The notes under the pieces were generated by a model. That model ran no database searches. It saw only the letters and a program-made list of their open reading frames with translations, and had not been told where the DNA came from. This document shows positions 39,111-47,300 of a stretch of 64,000 nt of DNA, in pieces. Position 1 is the first letter of the stretch. Each line of letters begins with the position of its first letter. Source of the stretch: Planctellipticum variicoloris (lineage in GTDB: Bacteria > Planctomycetota > Planctomycetia > Planctomycetales > Planctomycetaceae); NCBI RefSeq assembly GCF_030622045.1, contig NZ_CP130886.1, forward strand, positions 5,030,001 to 5,094,000. The letters run 5' to 3'. The position numbers and the translations under genes were made by a program.

Positions 39111-40315
39111 GTCCACGCGGGGGCCAGGCTGTCATTCAAGTGCTGGAGCATCCCGGCAATCGCCCCTTTGCGTTTGCTGCCCCGCGCCCGCAGCAGGCGG
39201 CAGTCAGCCTGTGACGGCTGCAGCGAGCGCTGCCGGGCCCGCTGAGTGATCCGGGCGAACACGTCGTCCCCCAGTTCGAACAGCCGACCGTGGATCAGCA
39301 GGGTCGACGGATTGAAGATGTTGATCGCCGCGGCGATCGCGATCGCCAGGTACTCTCCCGTCCGCTGCAACTCTTCGCGGACGTCAAGTTCGCCGGCCTG
39401 CACACGCCGGACGATGTCCTCGATGTTCAGCGTCTGTCCGAGTCGTTGCGAGACGAGCCGGCAGAGAGCCGAGTCGGTGGCGACGGTTTCCAGGCAGCCG
39501 GTGTTTCCACAGCCGCAGGGAAGACCGTCGGGATCGACCGTGATGTGACCCAGTTCGCCGGCCAGTCCGCTGTGCCCGGTCAGGAGCTGGCCGCCGCTCA
39601 TAACCCCCAGGCCCAGGCCGGTGCTGACGTCGAGCATTGCAAAATTCTTGAGGCCCCGCGCAGCGCCGAACATCCGCTCGCCCAGGCACAGCGCATGCGA
39701 TTCCTGCAGCATGGCACAGGGGATCCCGAGTCGCTCCGCCAGATCCACGCCGGGTCGATGGCCGTCGAGCATGTGCAGGTTCGGCGAGAAGACGACCTCG
39801 TGGAGCGAGGAATTCACCTGTCCGGGGACGCTCAGTCCAATCCCGCGGGGCGGGCTGCCATACTGCTGCACGAGCTGGGAAATCCGCGCCTCAATGGCAG
39901 ACAGCAACCCCGCGTAGGTCGGCGGGAGTGCAAAGCTCGATTCGTTCGCGGGAAGGATCTCACCGCTCAGACCGGCGACGCCGACCCAGCAGGTCGGGGT
40001 GTCGATCACGACGCCGAGGACGCTGGTCTGCTCGGAGGCGAGTCGCAGAACCCTGGCGGGGCGACCGACGCCCGGCGCGACCTGGTCGCGTTCTTCCAGC
40101 AGCCCCCCTTTGAGCAGCGACGCCACCGCCTTGGAGACCGTAGGAGCCGTAAGTCCGGAAGCCCGCACGACGTCCGCCCGCGAGGCCGTCCCGAGCTGAC
40201 GGATCACTTCCAGCACGCGGCGATCGTTGATCTTCCGCAGCAGGCTCGGAGCGACTTCAGTGTGGAGGGCCGATCCGGTCACGGAGATGCTCCCTGAAAA
40301 GCCCACGCGGGCCAT
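39107..40315 (-). CDS. ROK-family transcriptional regulator
   Basis: The 402-residue protein has an N-terminal winged helix (ADVVRASGLTAPTVSKAVASL, about 47-67). A ROK sugar-kinase-like domain follows, with GELGHITVD (H257) and the zinc-binding cluster CGCGNTGC (C267, C269, C274). A lysine or glycine replaces parts of the kinase ATP motif, as in regulators such as NagC and Mlc. It would respond to a sugar and control the two genes with which it overlaps. A possible promoter and inverted repeat stand directly upstream, so autoregulation is likely. The ATG at 40315 is used; a TTG at 40360 would lie inside the proposed -35 element. Confidence 0.88.
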   Translation of the reverse strand: MARVGFSGSISVTGSALHTEVAPSLLRKINDRRVLEVIRQLGTASRADVVRASGLTAPTVSKAVASLLKGGLLEERDQVAPGVGRPARVLRLASEQTSVLGVVIDTPTCWVGVAGLSGEILPANESSFALPPTYAGLLSAIEARISQLVQQYGSPPRGIGLSVPGQVNSSLHEVVFSPNLHMLDGHRPGVDLAERLGIPCAMLQESHALCLGERMFGAARGLKNFAMLDVSTGLGLGVMSGGQLLTGHSGLAGELGHITVDPDGLPCGCGNTGCLETVATDSALCRLVSQRLGQTLNIEDIVRRVQAGELDVREELQRTGEYLAIAIAAAINIFNPSTLLIHGRLFELGDDVFARITQRARQRSLQPSQADCRLLRARGSKRKGAIAGMLQHLNDSLAPAWT

Positions 40316-40320
40316 AGTTT

Positions 40321-40357
40321 CTAACGAGTGTTTAGCAATTCTGGCGAACGAAGTCAA
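40321..40357 (-). promoter_or_regulatory. Possible promoter with operator-like inverted repeat before the ROK operon
   Basis: Read on the minus strand, TTGACT (40357-40352) and TAAACA (40334-40329) are separated by 17 bases, a plausible sigma-70-type promoter with a weak -10. CTAA and TTAG arms (40321-40335) overlap the -10. The ATG follows about 13 bases later, so the leader would be very short. No ribosome binding site is seen. Confidence 0.35.
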
Positions 40358-40514
40358 CAACCTGGCCGTTCCTCAGCAGGCGTCTGGCAGACTGCACCAG
40401 TGACATTCGACGAATTGGCGGTTTTTCACGCAGGTCGGGGAAGTCCCGATTGACGCGCAAAACCGCGAGGCCGCATCATGCGCCCGGAAATTCGTTGCAA
40501 GCTGGGATCGGGCC

Positions 40515-41591
40515 ATGATTCGTTGCACTTCGATCGGACTTCTGGGCCTGATGACGCTGACGGGCCACCCCGCGCAGGGGCAGGACTTCGGGGCGCCGGC
40601 GACGCCCATCCCGCCGTCGGCCGCGCACACCGAACCGACGACTGTCAAACCCGACGAAGAACTGCTGCCGCTCGATCGGCACACGTTCGATCCGCCGATG
40701 CCCGCAACCGTCCGCAAAACCAGCGGCACGGTCCTCCGCGGCTTGTGGCTGGGAATCGAGCCCGAGGGCGTTCGCTTTCAAACCGAACAGGGCGCTCTAT
40801 TTACCTACGAAAACAAAACGGTCCGGACAATTCGAACGCTGGACGGACGCCTCTCCTACAGCCCCGGGAAAGACGAACTGGAAAAAGCCGTCGCTGCCGC
40901 CCGACTCGCGTTTCCCAAGATCGTTCGTCAGGCGCCGGAAGTCATTTCCAGCCCGGCGGCGACGGCTCCGGGACGCGGAGCCTTCCCCGGGCCGCCTCCC
41001 GGATTTTCCCGGCCAATGGGCGGATCGCCATTCGGCGGAAGCCCGTTTTCACCCGGAGGCCCTTCCGGCGCGCACCAGTCTCCATCCAACGCCGCTCAGG
41101 GGATGCAGAATGCGCAAGGCCAAGCTCACCAGCAGATGGCCGACATGCAGCGGCGGCAGCAGGAAACGATGAACTCCGCCCGGCAAAGTGCCAATCGCGC
41201 ATTCGAGCAGATTCGCGAACAGCTTGACGGATCCCGGCAGGAGCGGTGGGAAGGGGGCCGGCAGGTCTTCGAGTACGAATACCGCTGCCGGCATTGCAGC
41301 CATACCTTTCGGACCGCCGACCCCAGCCTGGGGGGAACTCCCTGTCCGAAGTGCCACCCGTCTCAGGCCCAGGCCGGAGCTCTGGCAGGTTCTGCCAGCG
41401 GAACGACCGAGTCTGGCAGTGGCAGCAGTTCCTGGGTCCGAATTCCCCGCGGCGCCGGCAAACTCGTCGCTGCCGCCGTCAGCGGAATTGCCCTCCTGGC
41501 CGGAGCCGTCATGGCGGCCAATCGCTCGGGGAGCGATCGTCCCAAACGTCGGAAACGCCGGGCCAAGAGCGACGAATACGAGGACTATTAA
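40515..41591 (+). CDS. Exported protein with zinc ribbon and C-terminal membrane anchor
   Basis: The 358-residue protein has a signal peptide (about 1-23) and a small beta-rich N-terminal domain (GTVLRGLWLGIEPEGVRF). A low-complexity stretch rich in P, G, S and F follows (about 150-185), then a Q/M/A-rich helical part (190-240) and a zinc ribbon C258-x2-C261 ... C277-x2-C280. One membrane helix lies at about 317-334, and the tail is basic then acidic (PKRRKRRAKSDEYEDY). If the signal peptide works, the zinc ribbon is outside the cytosol, which is unusual. The family is not recognised. It is divergent from the ROK operon. Confidence 0.7.
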   Translation: MIRCTSIGLLGLMTLTGHPAQGQDFGAPATPIPPSAAHTEPTTVKPDEELLPLDRHTFDPPMPATVRKTSGTVLRGLWLGIEPEGVRFQTEQGALFTYENKTVRTIRTLDGRLSYSPGKDELEKAVAAARLAFPKIVRQAPEVISSPAATAPGRGAFPGPPPGFSRPMGGSPFGGSPFSPGGPSGAHQSPSNAAQGMQNAQGQAHQQMADMQRRQQETMNSARQSANRAFEQIREQLDGSRQERWEGGRQVFEYEYRCRHCSHTFRTADPSLGGTPCPKCHPSQAQAGALAGSASGTTESGSGSSSWVRIPRGAGKLVAAAVSGIALLAGAVMAANRSGSDRPKRRKRRAKSDEYEDY

Positions 41592-41847
41592 GCATCCCCG
41601 TTCGGTCGCCGGCCTGAAACCGCGCCGCCTGTGAAGCATCGTCCGGTCGATTCTCCCGCGCTGCCGGTGCGACTCGTTCCCCGGCCGAATTCGAGCCCGA
41701 CGGGGCGCGAATTCGCTGTATCCTGTGAGACATTCTTCCCTCCCGTCCGTGGAAAATTCTGTCCCGGAATTTGAGTCTTGATTGTGAAGGGAATGTGAGG
41801 CATCATCAGTCTTTCATGTCTCAATTTGTCGATTTGAGAGAGCTGAG

Positions 41848-42285
41848 ATGCTGGTTATTCCTCGCGCGCATTCGTGGATCTTCCTCCTTCTAATGGCAGT
41901 TTTACTGACTTCTGGCTGCGGCAAGAGCGATCCGCTCCGTCGACAGGCCCTGTCCGGCGAGGTCAAGCTCGCCGGTCAGCCCCTCGACCAGGGAACGATT
42001 CAGTTCGAACCCCTCGACGACAAGGGCATCGCAAGCGGCGGTTTGATCAAAGGCGGACAGTTCGCGATCGCGAAGCAAGCGGGGCTTCCCGCCGGGCAAT
42101 ACCGGATCATGATCTTCGCCCCGGAGGCGGGCGCAGCCATTCAAGATGCCATGCCGGGCGACACGATGAACGCCCCGCTCGCCAAAGAGCGAGTTCCGGC
42201 CAAATACAACACGCAGAGCCGCGAGACGATCGACGTCTCCGACTCAAAGAAAAATCACTTCGTCTTCGACATCCCGGCCCAGTGA
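41848..42285 (+). CDS. Lipoprotein paired with DUF1559
   Basis: The 145-residue protein carries a lipobox (LLTSGCG) and a short beta-sandwich domain of carboxypeptidase-regulatory-like type (LSGEVKLAGQPLDQGTIQFEP, GLPAGQYRIMIFAPE). It is the upstream partner of a DUF1559 gene 78 bp away; in the 27-29 kb cassette the order is reversed. The role is unknown. Confidence 0.82.
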   Translation: MLVIPRAHSWIFLLLMAVLLTSGCGKSDPLRRQALSGEVKLAGQPLDQGTIQFEPLDDKGIASGGLIKGGQFAIAKQAGLPAGQYRIMIFAPEAGAAIQDAMPGDTMNAPLAKERVPAKYNTQSRETIDVSDSKKNHFVFDIPAQ

Positions 42286-42363
42286 CGGATGCGATCCGCT
42301 GTCGTCAAGCCGCCAATCGGCGGAGCAGTTGTTGTTTCCGAAATTTTTGAAGGAGGTCAGGTC

Positions 42364-43272
<909 letters not shown>

Positions 43273-43301
43273 TTCCACGGTTACGAGAACGGTCCAGGAA
43301 C

Positions 43302-43331
43302 GGCCGGGAGTCTTCTCGAAGACTCCCGGCC
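43302..43331. terminator. 14-bp perfect hairpin between convergent genes
   Basis: GGCCGGGAGTCTTC pairs perfectly with GAAGACTCCCGGCC across a two-base centre. It lies between the DUF1559 stop and the DinB stop and could end transcripts from both sides, although no T-tract follows. Confidence 0.65.
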
Positions 43332-43347
43332 CCTGCGATAGCCTCCC

Positions 43348-43833
43348 TCAAGCCAGCACGCCCGTCAGCCCCATCTGCCGGCGCCATGCCGAAAGCTGCC
43401 CCAGATGCATCGCTTCGTGCGTGGTCAGCACGTGCGCCAGCAGGTCTCCCAGCGTTCCGAGCTGCGGCAGAATTCCCGTCTGATTCGGTGCATTCGCAAA
43501 CTCGGCCGTTGCAGCCGCTGCGGCGCGAGTCAGCGCTCCGTGCCCCTCCTGATACGCCGCCACCAGGTCCGCCCGGCCGGGAGTCGCGATCTGATGCCGG
43601 CCCGGTTCCGAACCACGACCGAAGTCGCGATGCCACGTCAGCGGACGGAGTCGCGGCGCTCCCAGCAGTTTCAGCCCCCCGTCGGCGACCACGCACAGAT
43701 GTCCGAGGATCCACAGCGGCGGATTGACCCCGGGCGACGGCTGAACCGTGAGCTGGTCATCGCTCAGGTCGGCGGTCAACAACGCCCCATAGCCTCCCAG
43801 AAATTCGTAGAGTCGCAGTTCGCGGTCAAACAT
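43348..43833 (-). CDS. DinB-family protein
   Basis: The 161-residue protein shows the DinB four-helix pattern with metal-ligand histidines in WILGHLCVV (H45) and THEAMHLGQLSAWRR (H139, H143). Such proteins bind zinc or nickel. Members are thiol-transferase-like, or induced by DNA damage, and have various roles. The ATG at 43833 has AAGGGAG upstream; a longer frame to 43890 is not needed. It is transcribed alone. Confidence 0.82.
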   Translation of the reverse strand: MFDRELRLYEFLGGYGALLTADLSDDQLTVQPSPGVNPPLWILGHLCVVADGGLKLLGAPRLRPLTWHRDFGRGSEPGRHQIATPGRADLVAAYQEGHGALTRAAAAATAEFANAPNQTGILPQLGTLGDLLAHVLTTHEAMHLGQLSAWRRQMGLTGVLA

Positions 43834-44325
43834 CGTCGGGCACTCCCTTGACGTAAGATGTCGCAGCAGATCGTTCTTCCCACCCCGCACAATAGCCCGC
43901 TCGCCCGTCCTCGATCAACCAGCGCGGTCGTTAACTGGTGGTCGAAAGGCCGGTGCCGCGGTCCTCAGAACGGTCAGTCCGCGTCTTGAGCCCCGAGAGG
44001 GGCGACGGGTTGTAGCCACGGGTGGAGCGGAGTCCGCCGTCAGGCGGAAGGAGCGCAACCCGTGGGACGAAACGCCCTTTATTCTCCACCGCCCCGGAAG
44101 GGGGCGGCGGAATGGCAAACTTGCAATTTGGGCTGCGCGGCGAAGTCTCCATCGCCCTTGCCGGAGCGAAGAACGGCGCGATGTCTGCGTCTGCGGCCCC
44201 AACGACAGCTCGCCCATCCTCGATCAACCAGCCGACCCGCCAGCGTCGCACCCTCGGCACGCGTCATGTAAAGTGCAGCAGGCGACCATCTCGCGCGCCG
44301 CCGCGGCAAGCTCCAGAGGATGACG
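43834..44325. other. Intergenic region with a bracketed repeat element
   Basis: No gene is supported. A 25-bp sequence (GCTCGCCC, then TCCTCGATCAACCAGC) occurs at 43899-43923 and again at 44208-44232 with one mismatch. The segment between has an imperfect palindrome around CCACGGGT ... ACCCGTGG (about 44017-44077). AGAGGA at 44315 serves ruvX. Confidence 0.5.
43899..44232. repeat. Direct-repeat-bracketed segment
   Basis: Near-identical 25-bp direct repeats (24 of 25 bases) bracket about 284 bp. The inner part contains a palindromic sequence typical of dispersed intergenic elements and no protein-like frame. It could be a non-autonomous insertion or a tandem duplication of a gene-edge sequence. 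Confidence 0.5.
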
Positions 44326-44817
44326 ATGTCCGATCAGATGTCAGGCGAGACCGGCGACCCCTTGCGCGTGCCGCGGGAAGGGGTCCTGTTCGGGCTCGAT
44401 TACGGCACGAAACGCATCGGCGTGGCGATTTCCAACGCCGAGCAGACGATGGCGCTGCCGCTCGAAAGCCTCACCGTCCGCTCGCCCCGCCTCGACCTGG
44501 CGTACCTCCGCGAACTGACCACGGACTACCGCGCCAAAGGCCTGGTCCTGGGCCTCCCCGTGCTGAAGAGCGGCGACGAAAGCCGCCAGGCGGCGGCGGT
44601 GCGGCAGTTCGGGACCTGGCTGTCCGCCGAGTTGCAGCTCCCCGTCGCCTACTGGGACGAACGGCACTCGTCGACCGAAGCGGAACTCCTCCTCTGGTCC
44701 CGCGGCGAATCGCCCCGCAAGCGCAAGGATCGTCTCGACCCGCTGGCCGCACAGATTATCCTGCAGGGCTATCTCGACGCCAAAGACCGCGACCGAGCGC
44801 CCGGGGCGCTGGAGTGA
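44326..44817 (+). CDS. ruvX: Putative pre-16S rRNA nuclease / Holliday junction resolvase RuvX (YqgF)
   Basis: The 163-residue protein has the RNase H-like fold with its catalytic acids: D25 in GLDYGTKRIGVAIS, D111-E112 in WDERHSSTEAE and D138 in DPLAAQIILQGYL. YqgF acts in 16S rRNA 5'-end maturation in E. coli and has been described as a resolvase in other bacteria. The start at 44326 is preferred over the ATG at 44320 because the latter overlaps the AGAGGA site. Confidence 0.9.
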   Translation: MSDQMSGETGDPLRVPREGVLFGLDYGTKRIGVAISNAEQTMALPLESLTVRSPRLDLAYLRELTTDYRAKGLVLGLPVLKSGDESRQAAAVRQFGTWLSAELQLPVAYWDERHSSTEAELLLWSRGESPRKRKDRLDPLAAQIILQGYLDAKDRDRAPGALE

Positions 44818-44854
44818 AACGAGCAGCACTCTTCCTTTCGACATTCCGACTTCG

Positions 44855-45973
44855 TCATTCGACATTTCCGAGCACCTCCGCCAGTTCCACCGCCCGGTGT
44901 TCCCGCGCCGACAGATAGCATGCGTCGACCAGCGCCATCGTCCGCAGGTTGTCCGCGCCGCCAATCTCCGGCTCAGCCCCCTCCTCCAGAGCGCACAGCA
45001 GTTGCGCCATCGTCCCGACGAACGCTTCTGGAAACCAGGCTTCCGGCCAGCGAGGCGCGAACCACTGGTTGCCGCCGGCAATCGTCGTGTAGTCCAGCGT
45101 GCTCGGCGTATGCTCCGGATAAGCAGGCCAGCCAATCGTCCCCCGCGCCAGTCCCTGTGTCCCCTCGATCCGCCAGTGAATCCCGATATCCGCAGCGGCC
45201 CCTTCCCGTGCGGGCCCGGCCCAGACATCGTCCCAGGCCGAAACCCGCAACCCACCGGCATACTCCAGAATATAAAGACAGATCCCGTCCTCGTGCGCGA
45301 ATCGCTGGCTCGTACGCGGATCGGACCGGACGCTGGCGAAGACCCGCACAGGATCGCCGAACCAGTACCGAAACGTATCGAGATGGTGAATGCTCAGGAT
45401 GCGCAGCGTGACCCAGCCCTGCCGTTCCTGCCAGGGCATCCAGTGCGGAATCGCCCGCAGATCCAGCGTCGCCAGAACCGGCTCGCCGAGATCGCCCCGG
45501 TTGAGCAGCGACTTCGCCGCCCGCACCGACTGGTCGTACCGCATGTTCTGATTCACCGCGAGCGCCACCCCCGCTTCGCGGCAGAGCCGGACGATCTCCA
45601 CCGCCTCGGCAAAGTTCACCCCCAGCGGCTTCTGCGCCAGGATCCCCCGAATCCGCGGTGCGTGCCGGACAATATCGACGATCACCGACTTCTGCACATC
45701 GGGCGGGACGGCGACGTCCACCACTTCCACCGCCGCATCCTCCAGCAACTGCCGGTAATCCCCGTACGCACTTGGAATGGCATGTCGGTCGGCGACCGAC
45801 TGGGCCTTCTCCAGCGACCGGGCGGAGATCGCGACCGGATTGAAGCCCGCCGAGCGATACGCCACCAGGTGGCAATCGGCCATGATGAACCCCGCCCCGA
45901 TGCACCCGATGCCGGGCGTCCGATCCCGCGGCAGCCGAGGCAAATACTCCAGCGGCGGTCCGGGATTGGTCAC
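44855..45973 (-). CDS. Gfo/Idh/MocA-family oxidoreductase
   Basis: The GTG at 45973 has GGAGAC about 8 bases upstream and gives 372 residues. The N-terminal Rossmann motif is [17 protein letters not shown]. The EKP motif is changed to QKPLGVN (the lysine is kept). [17 protein letters not shown] supplies the substrate-site histidines. It is an NAD(P)-dependent sugar dehydrogenase or reductase of unknown substrate, unlike the 18598 copy in sequence. Its last codons and stop come from a GTCGAATG-type micro-repeat. Confidence 0.87.
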   Translation of the reverse strand: MTNPGPPLEYLPRLPRDRTPGIGCIGAGFIMADCHLVAYRSAGFNPVAISARSLEKAQSVADRHAIPSAYGDYRQLLEDAAVEVVDVAVPPDVQKSVIVDIVRHAPRIRGILAQKPLGVNFAEAVEIVRLCREAGVALAVNQNMRYDQSVRAAKSLLNRGDLGEPVLATLDLRAIPHWMPWQERQGWVTLRILSIHHLDTFRYWFGDPVRVFASVRSDPRTSQRFAHEDGICLYILEYAGGLRVSAWDDVWAGPAREGAAADIGIHWRIEGTQGLARGTIGWPAYPEHTPSTLDYTTIAGGNQWFAPRWPEAWFPEAFVGTMAQLLCALEEGAEPEIGGADNLRTMALVDACYLSAREHRAVELAEVLGNVE

Positions 45974-46473
45974 GGTCGAGTCTCCGGTTGGGGCGAGTAT
46001 TGAAGAGCAGAGGATTTCAGCGCGGAGAAAAATTGAAGAGGAGGGAACCACGAATGATACAAATCAACACAAATTGCGGACAAGAGATACGCACACTCTC
46101 CCAATCCGCTTCTGACGCGTCTTGATCTCGGTGACGACGGTGTTCTCAGTGGTTCAATCTCTTCTCGTCAATCCGTGCAGATTTTCAGACCGTCAGTTGC
46201 GCAAGTTGATGAACTGCCACCTGTTGAGCCACCAACTTCGCCGTGATTGTTGTGCGGCCGCAGGGCGTTAACTGGTAGCGGTGTGTCGCGGAACCTTGCG
46301 AATCAGGCCGTGTCCGCGGAGCAGACTGAGCTGCCGGGTTATCCGGGCTGCCTTGGTCCTCACCGAGGACTGGCGGCAGGAGCATTTCCCCGGCGTTGAG
46401 ATCATAACGAAGCCGCCGGAGTTGCCGTAAAAGGCACGAACTCCTGCTTGCAACATGCCGGCGCGCAACCGCC
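45974..46473. other. Intergenic region with a gene remnant and repeats
   Basis: It contains a copy of the ACCACGAATGA micro-repeat (46046-46070) and a TGGTTCAATCTCTTCT string (46150-46165) that recurs at 49685-49700. A frameshifted winged-helix gene remnant follows and is listed separately. Confidence 0.45.
46185..46468 (-). pseudogene. Frameshifted winged-helix gene remnant
   Basis: Two minus-strand frames together give the C-terminus of a recurring bacterial winged-helix protein: TKAARITRQLSLLRGHGLIRKVP in one frame, then THRYQLTPCGRTTITAKL and VAVHQLAQLTV in another. One base is missing at the junction near 46270. Upstream of this the frame falls apart. It is a decayed end of a larger gene that I recognise only as a family with this terminal HTH. 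Confidence 0.5.
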
Positions 46474-47277
46474 TCAGTCTGTGGAGCCGTCGCGCAATCG
46501 CTCCGGGGCAAAACGTCTTGCCAGCAGGCCGGTCGCCCGATCGACATCAATGGACTGGACCAGCAGCCCCTCGGTCCCATACGGCAGGTACGCCTGGCAG
46601 GCGCCTGTCGGATCGATCAGGCTGGTCGCCGATTCCGGGAAGTTGAGGGCGTAGTTGACGCTGGCGAAGTAGATCGTGTTCTCTTTGCTGCGGAGAAGCA
46701 TGGCCTTTTCGTAGTAGGGGCCGTCCGCCGCTCCCCACTGCGTAAGGCGGACGCCTTGCCGTTCGGCCCCGGTGTGCTGCGGATGAAAGACGATCTTTGC
46801 GCCGCGGACGGCCGCCCAGCGCACGGTTTCGGGATACCGCCAGCCTTCGTGGCAGATCGCCACGCCGAACTTCACGCCGTTCACTTCGAAAAGTCGTCGG
46901 GAGTCTCCGGGGATATAGAATCGGTCTTCGCTGGGATCGAGCTGGTTCTTGGTCTGAGACCCCAAGCTCCGGCCCCGTGCGTCGAAGACAGCAGCGACAA
47001 TCTGCCGGCCGGAGTCGGTGAGCCGTTCCGTTCCGACGATGGCCGCCACCCGGAATTCTCGCGTCCACTCCGCCACCGAACGGAGGAGCCGATCCTGGTC
47101 CGCCTGGCCGAAGGGAAGAACGTCAAAATCCTGTCCTCGGAGTCCGGGGAGCCAGGCCTCCGGGAAGCAGACGATTTCGGCGCCCTGGTCCGAGGCTTCG
47201 GCCAGAAAGTGCCGGAGCCTGTCGAGACCTTCGTCCCAGGAGGAAGCAGCGCGCGGCGATGCGAGGGCGATAATCAT
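46474..47277 (-). CDS. Carbon-nitrogen hydrolase (nitrilase superfamily)
   Basis: The 267-residue protein has the catalytic triad E40 (VCFPEAWLPG), K110 (TKNQLDPSEDRFYIPG) and C142 (AICHEGWRYPE), so it should hydrolyse an amide or nitrile in the cytosol. The family includes omega-amidase, carbamoylputrescine amidase and others; the substrate is open. The ATG at 47277 lies behind TGAGG and starts the first strand (IIALASPRA). The S9 peptidase stop is 24 bp upstream on the same strand, so the two genes probably form an operon. Confidence 0.88.
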   Translation of the reverse strand: MIIALASPRAASSWDEGLDRLRHFLAEASDQGAEIVCFPEAWLPGLRGQDFDVLPFGQADQDRLLRSVAEWTREFRVAAIVGTERLTDSGRQIVAAVFDARGRSLGSQTKNQLDPSEDRFYIPGDSRRLFEVNGVKFGVAICHEGWRYPETVRWAAVRGAKIVFHPQHTGAERQGVRLTQWGAADGPYYEKAMLLRSKENTIYFASVNYALNFPESATSLIDPTGACQAYLPYGTEGLLVQSIDVDRATGLLARRFAPERLRDGSTD

Positions 47278-47300
47278 GGCGACCTCAGGCGGGCTGGAAT

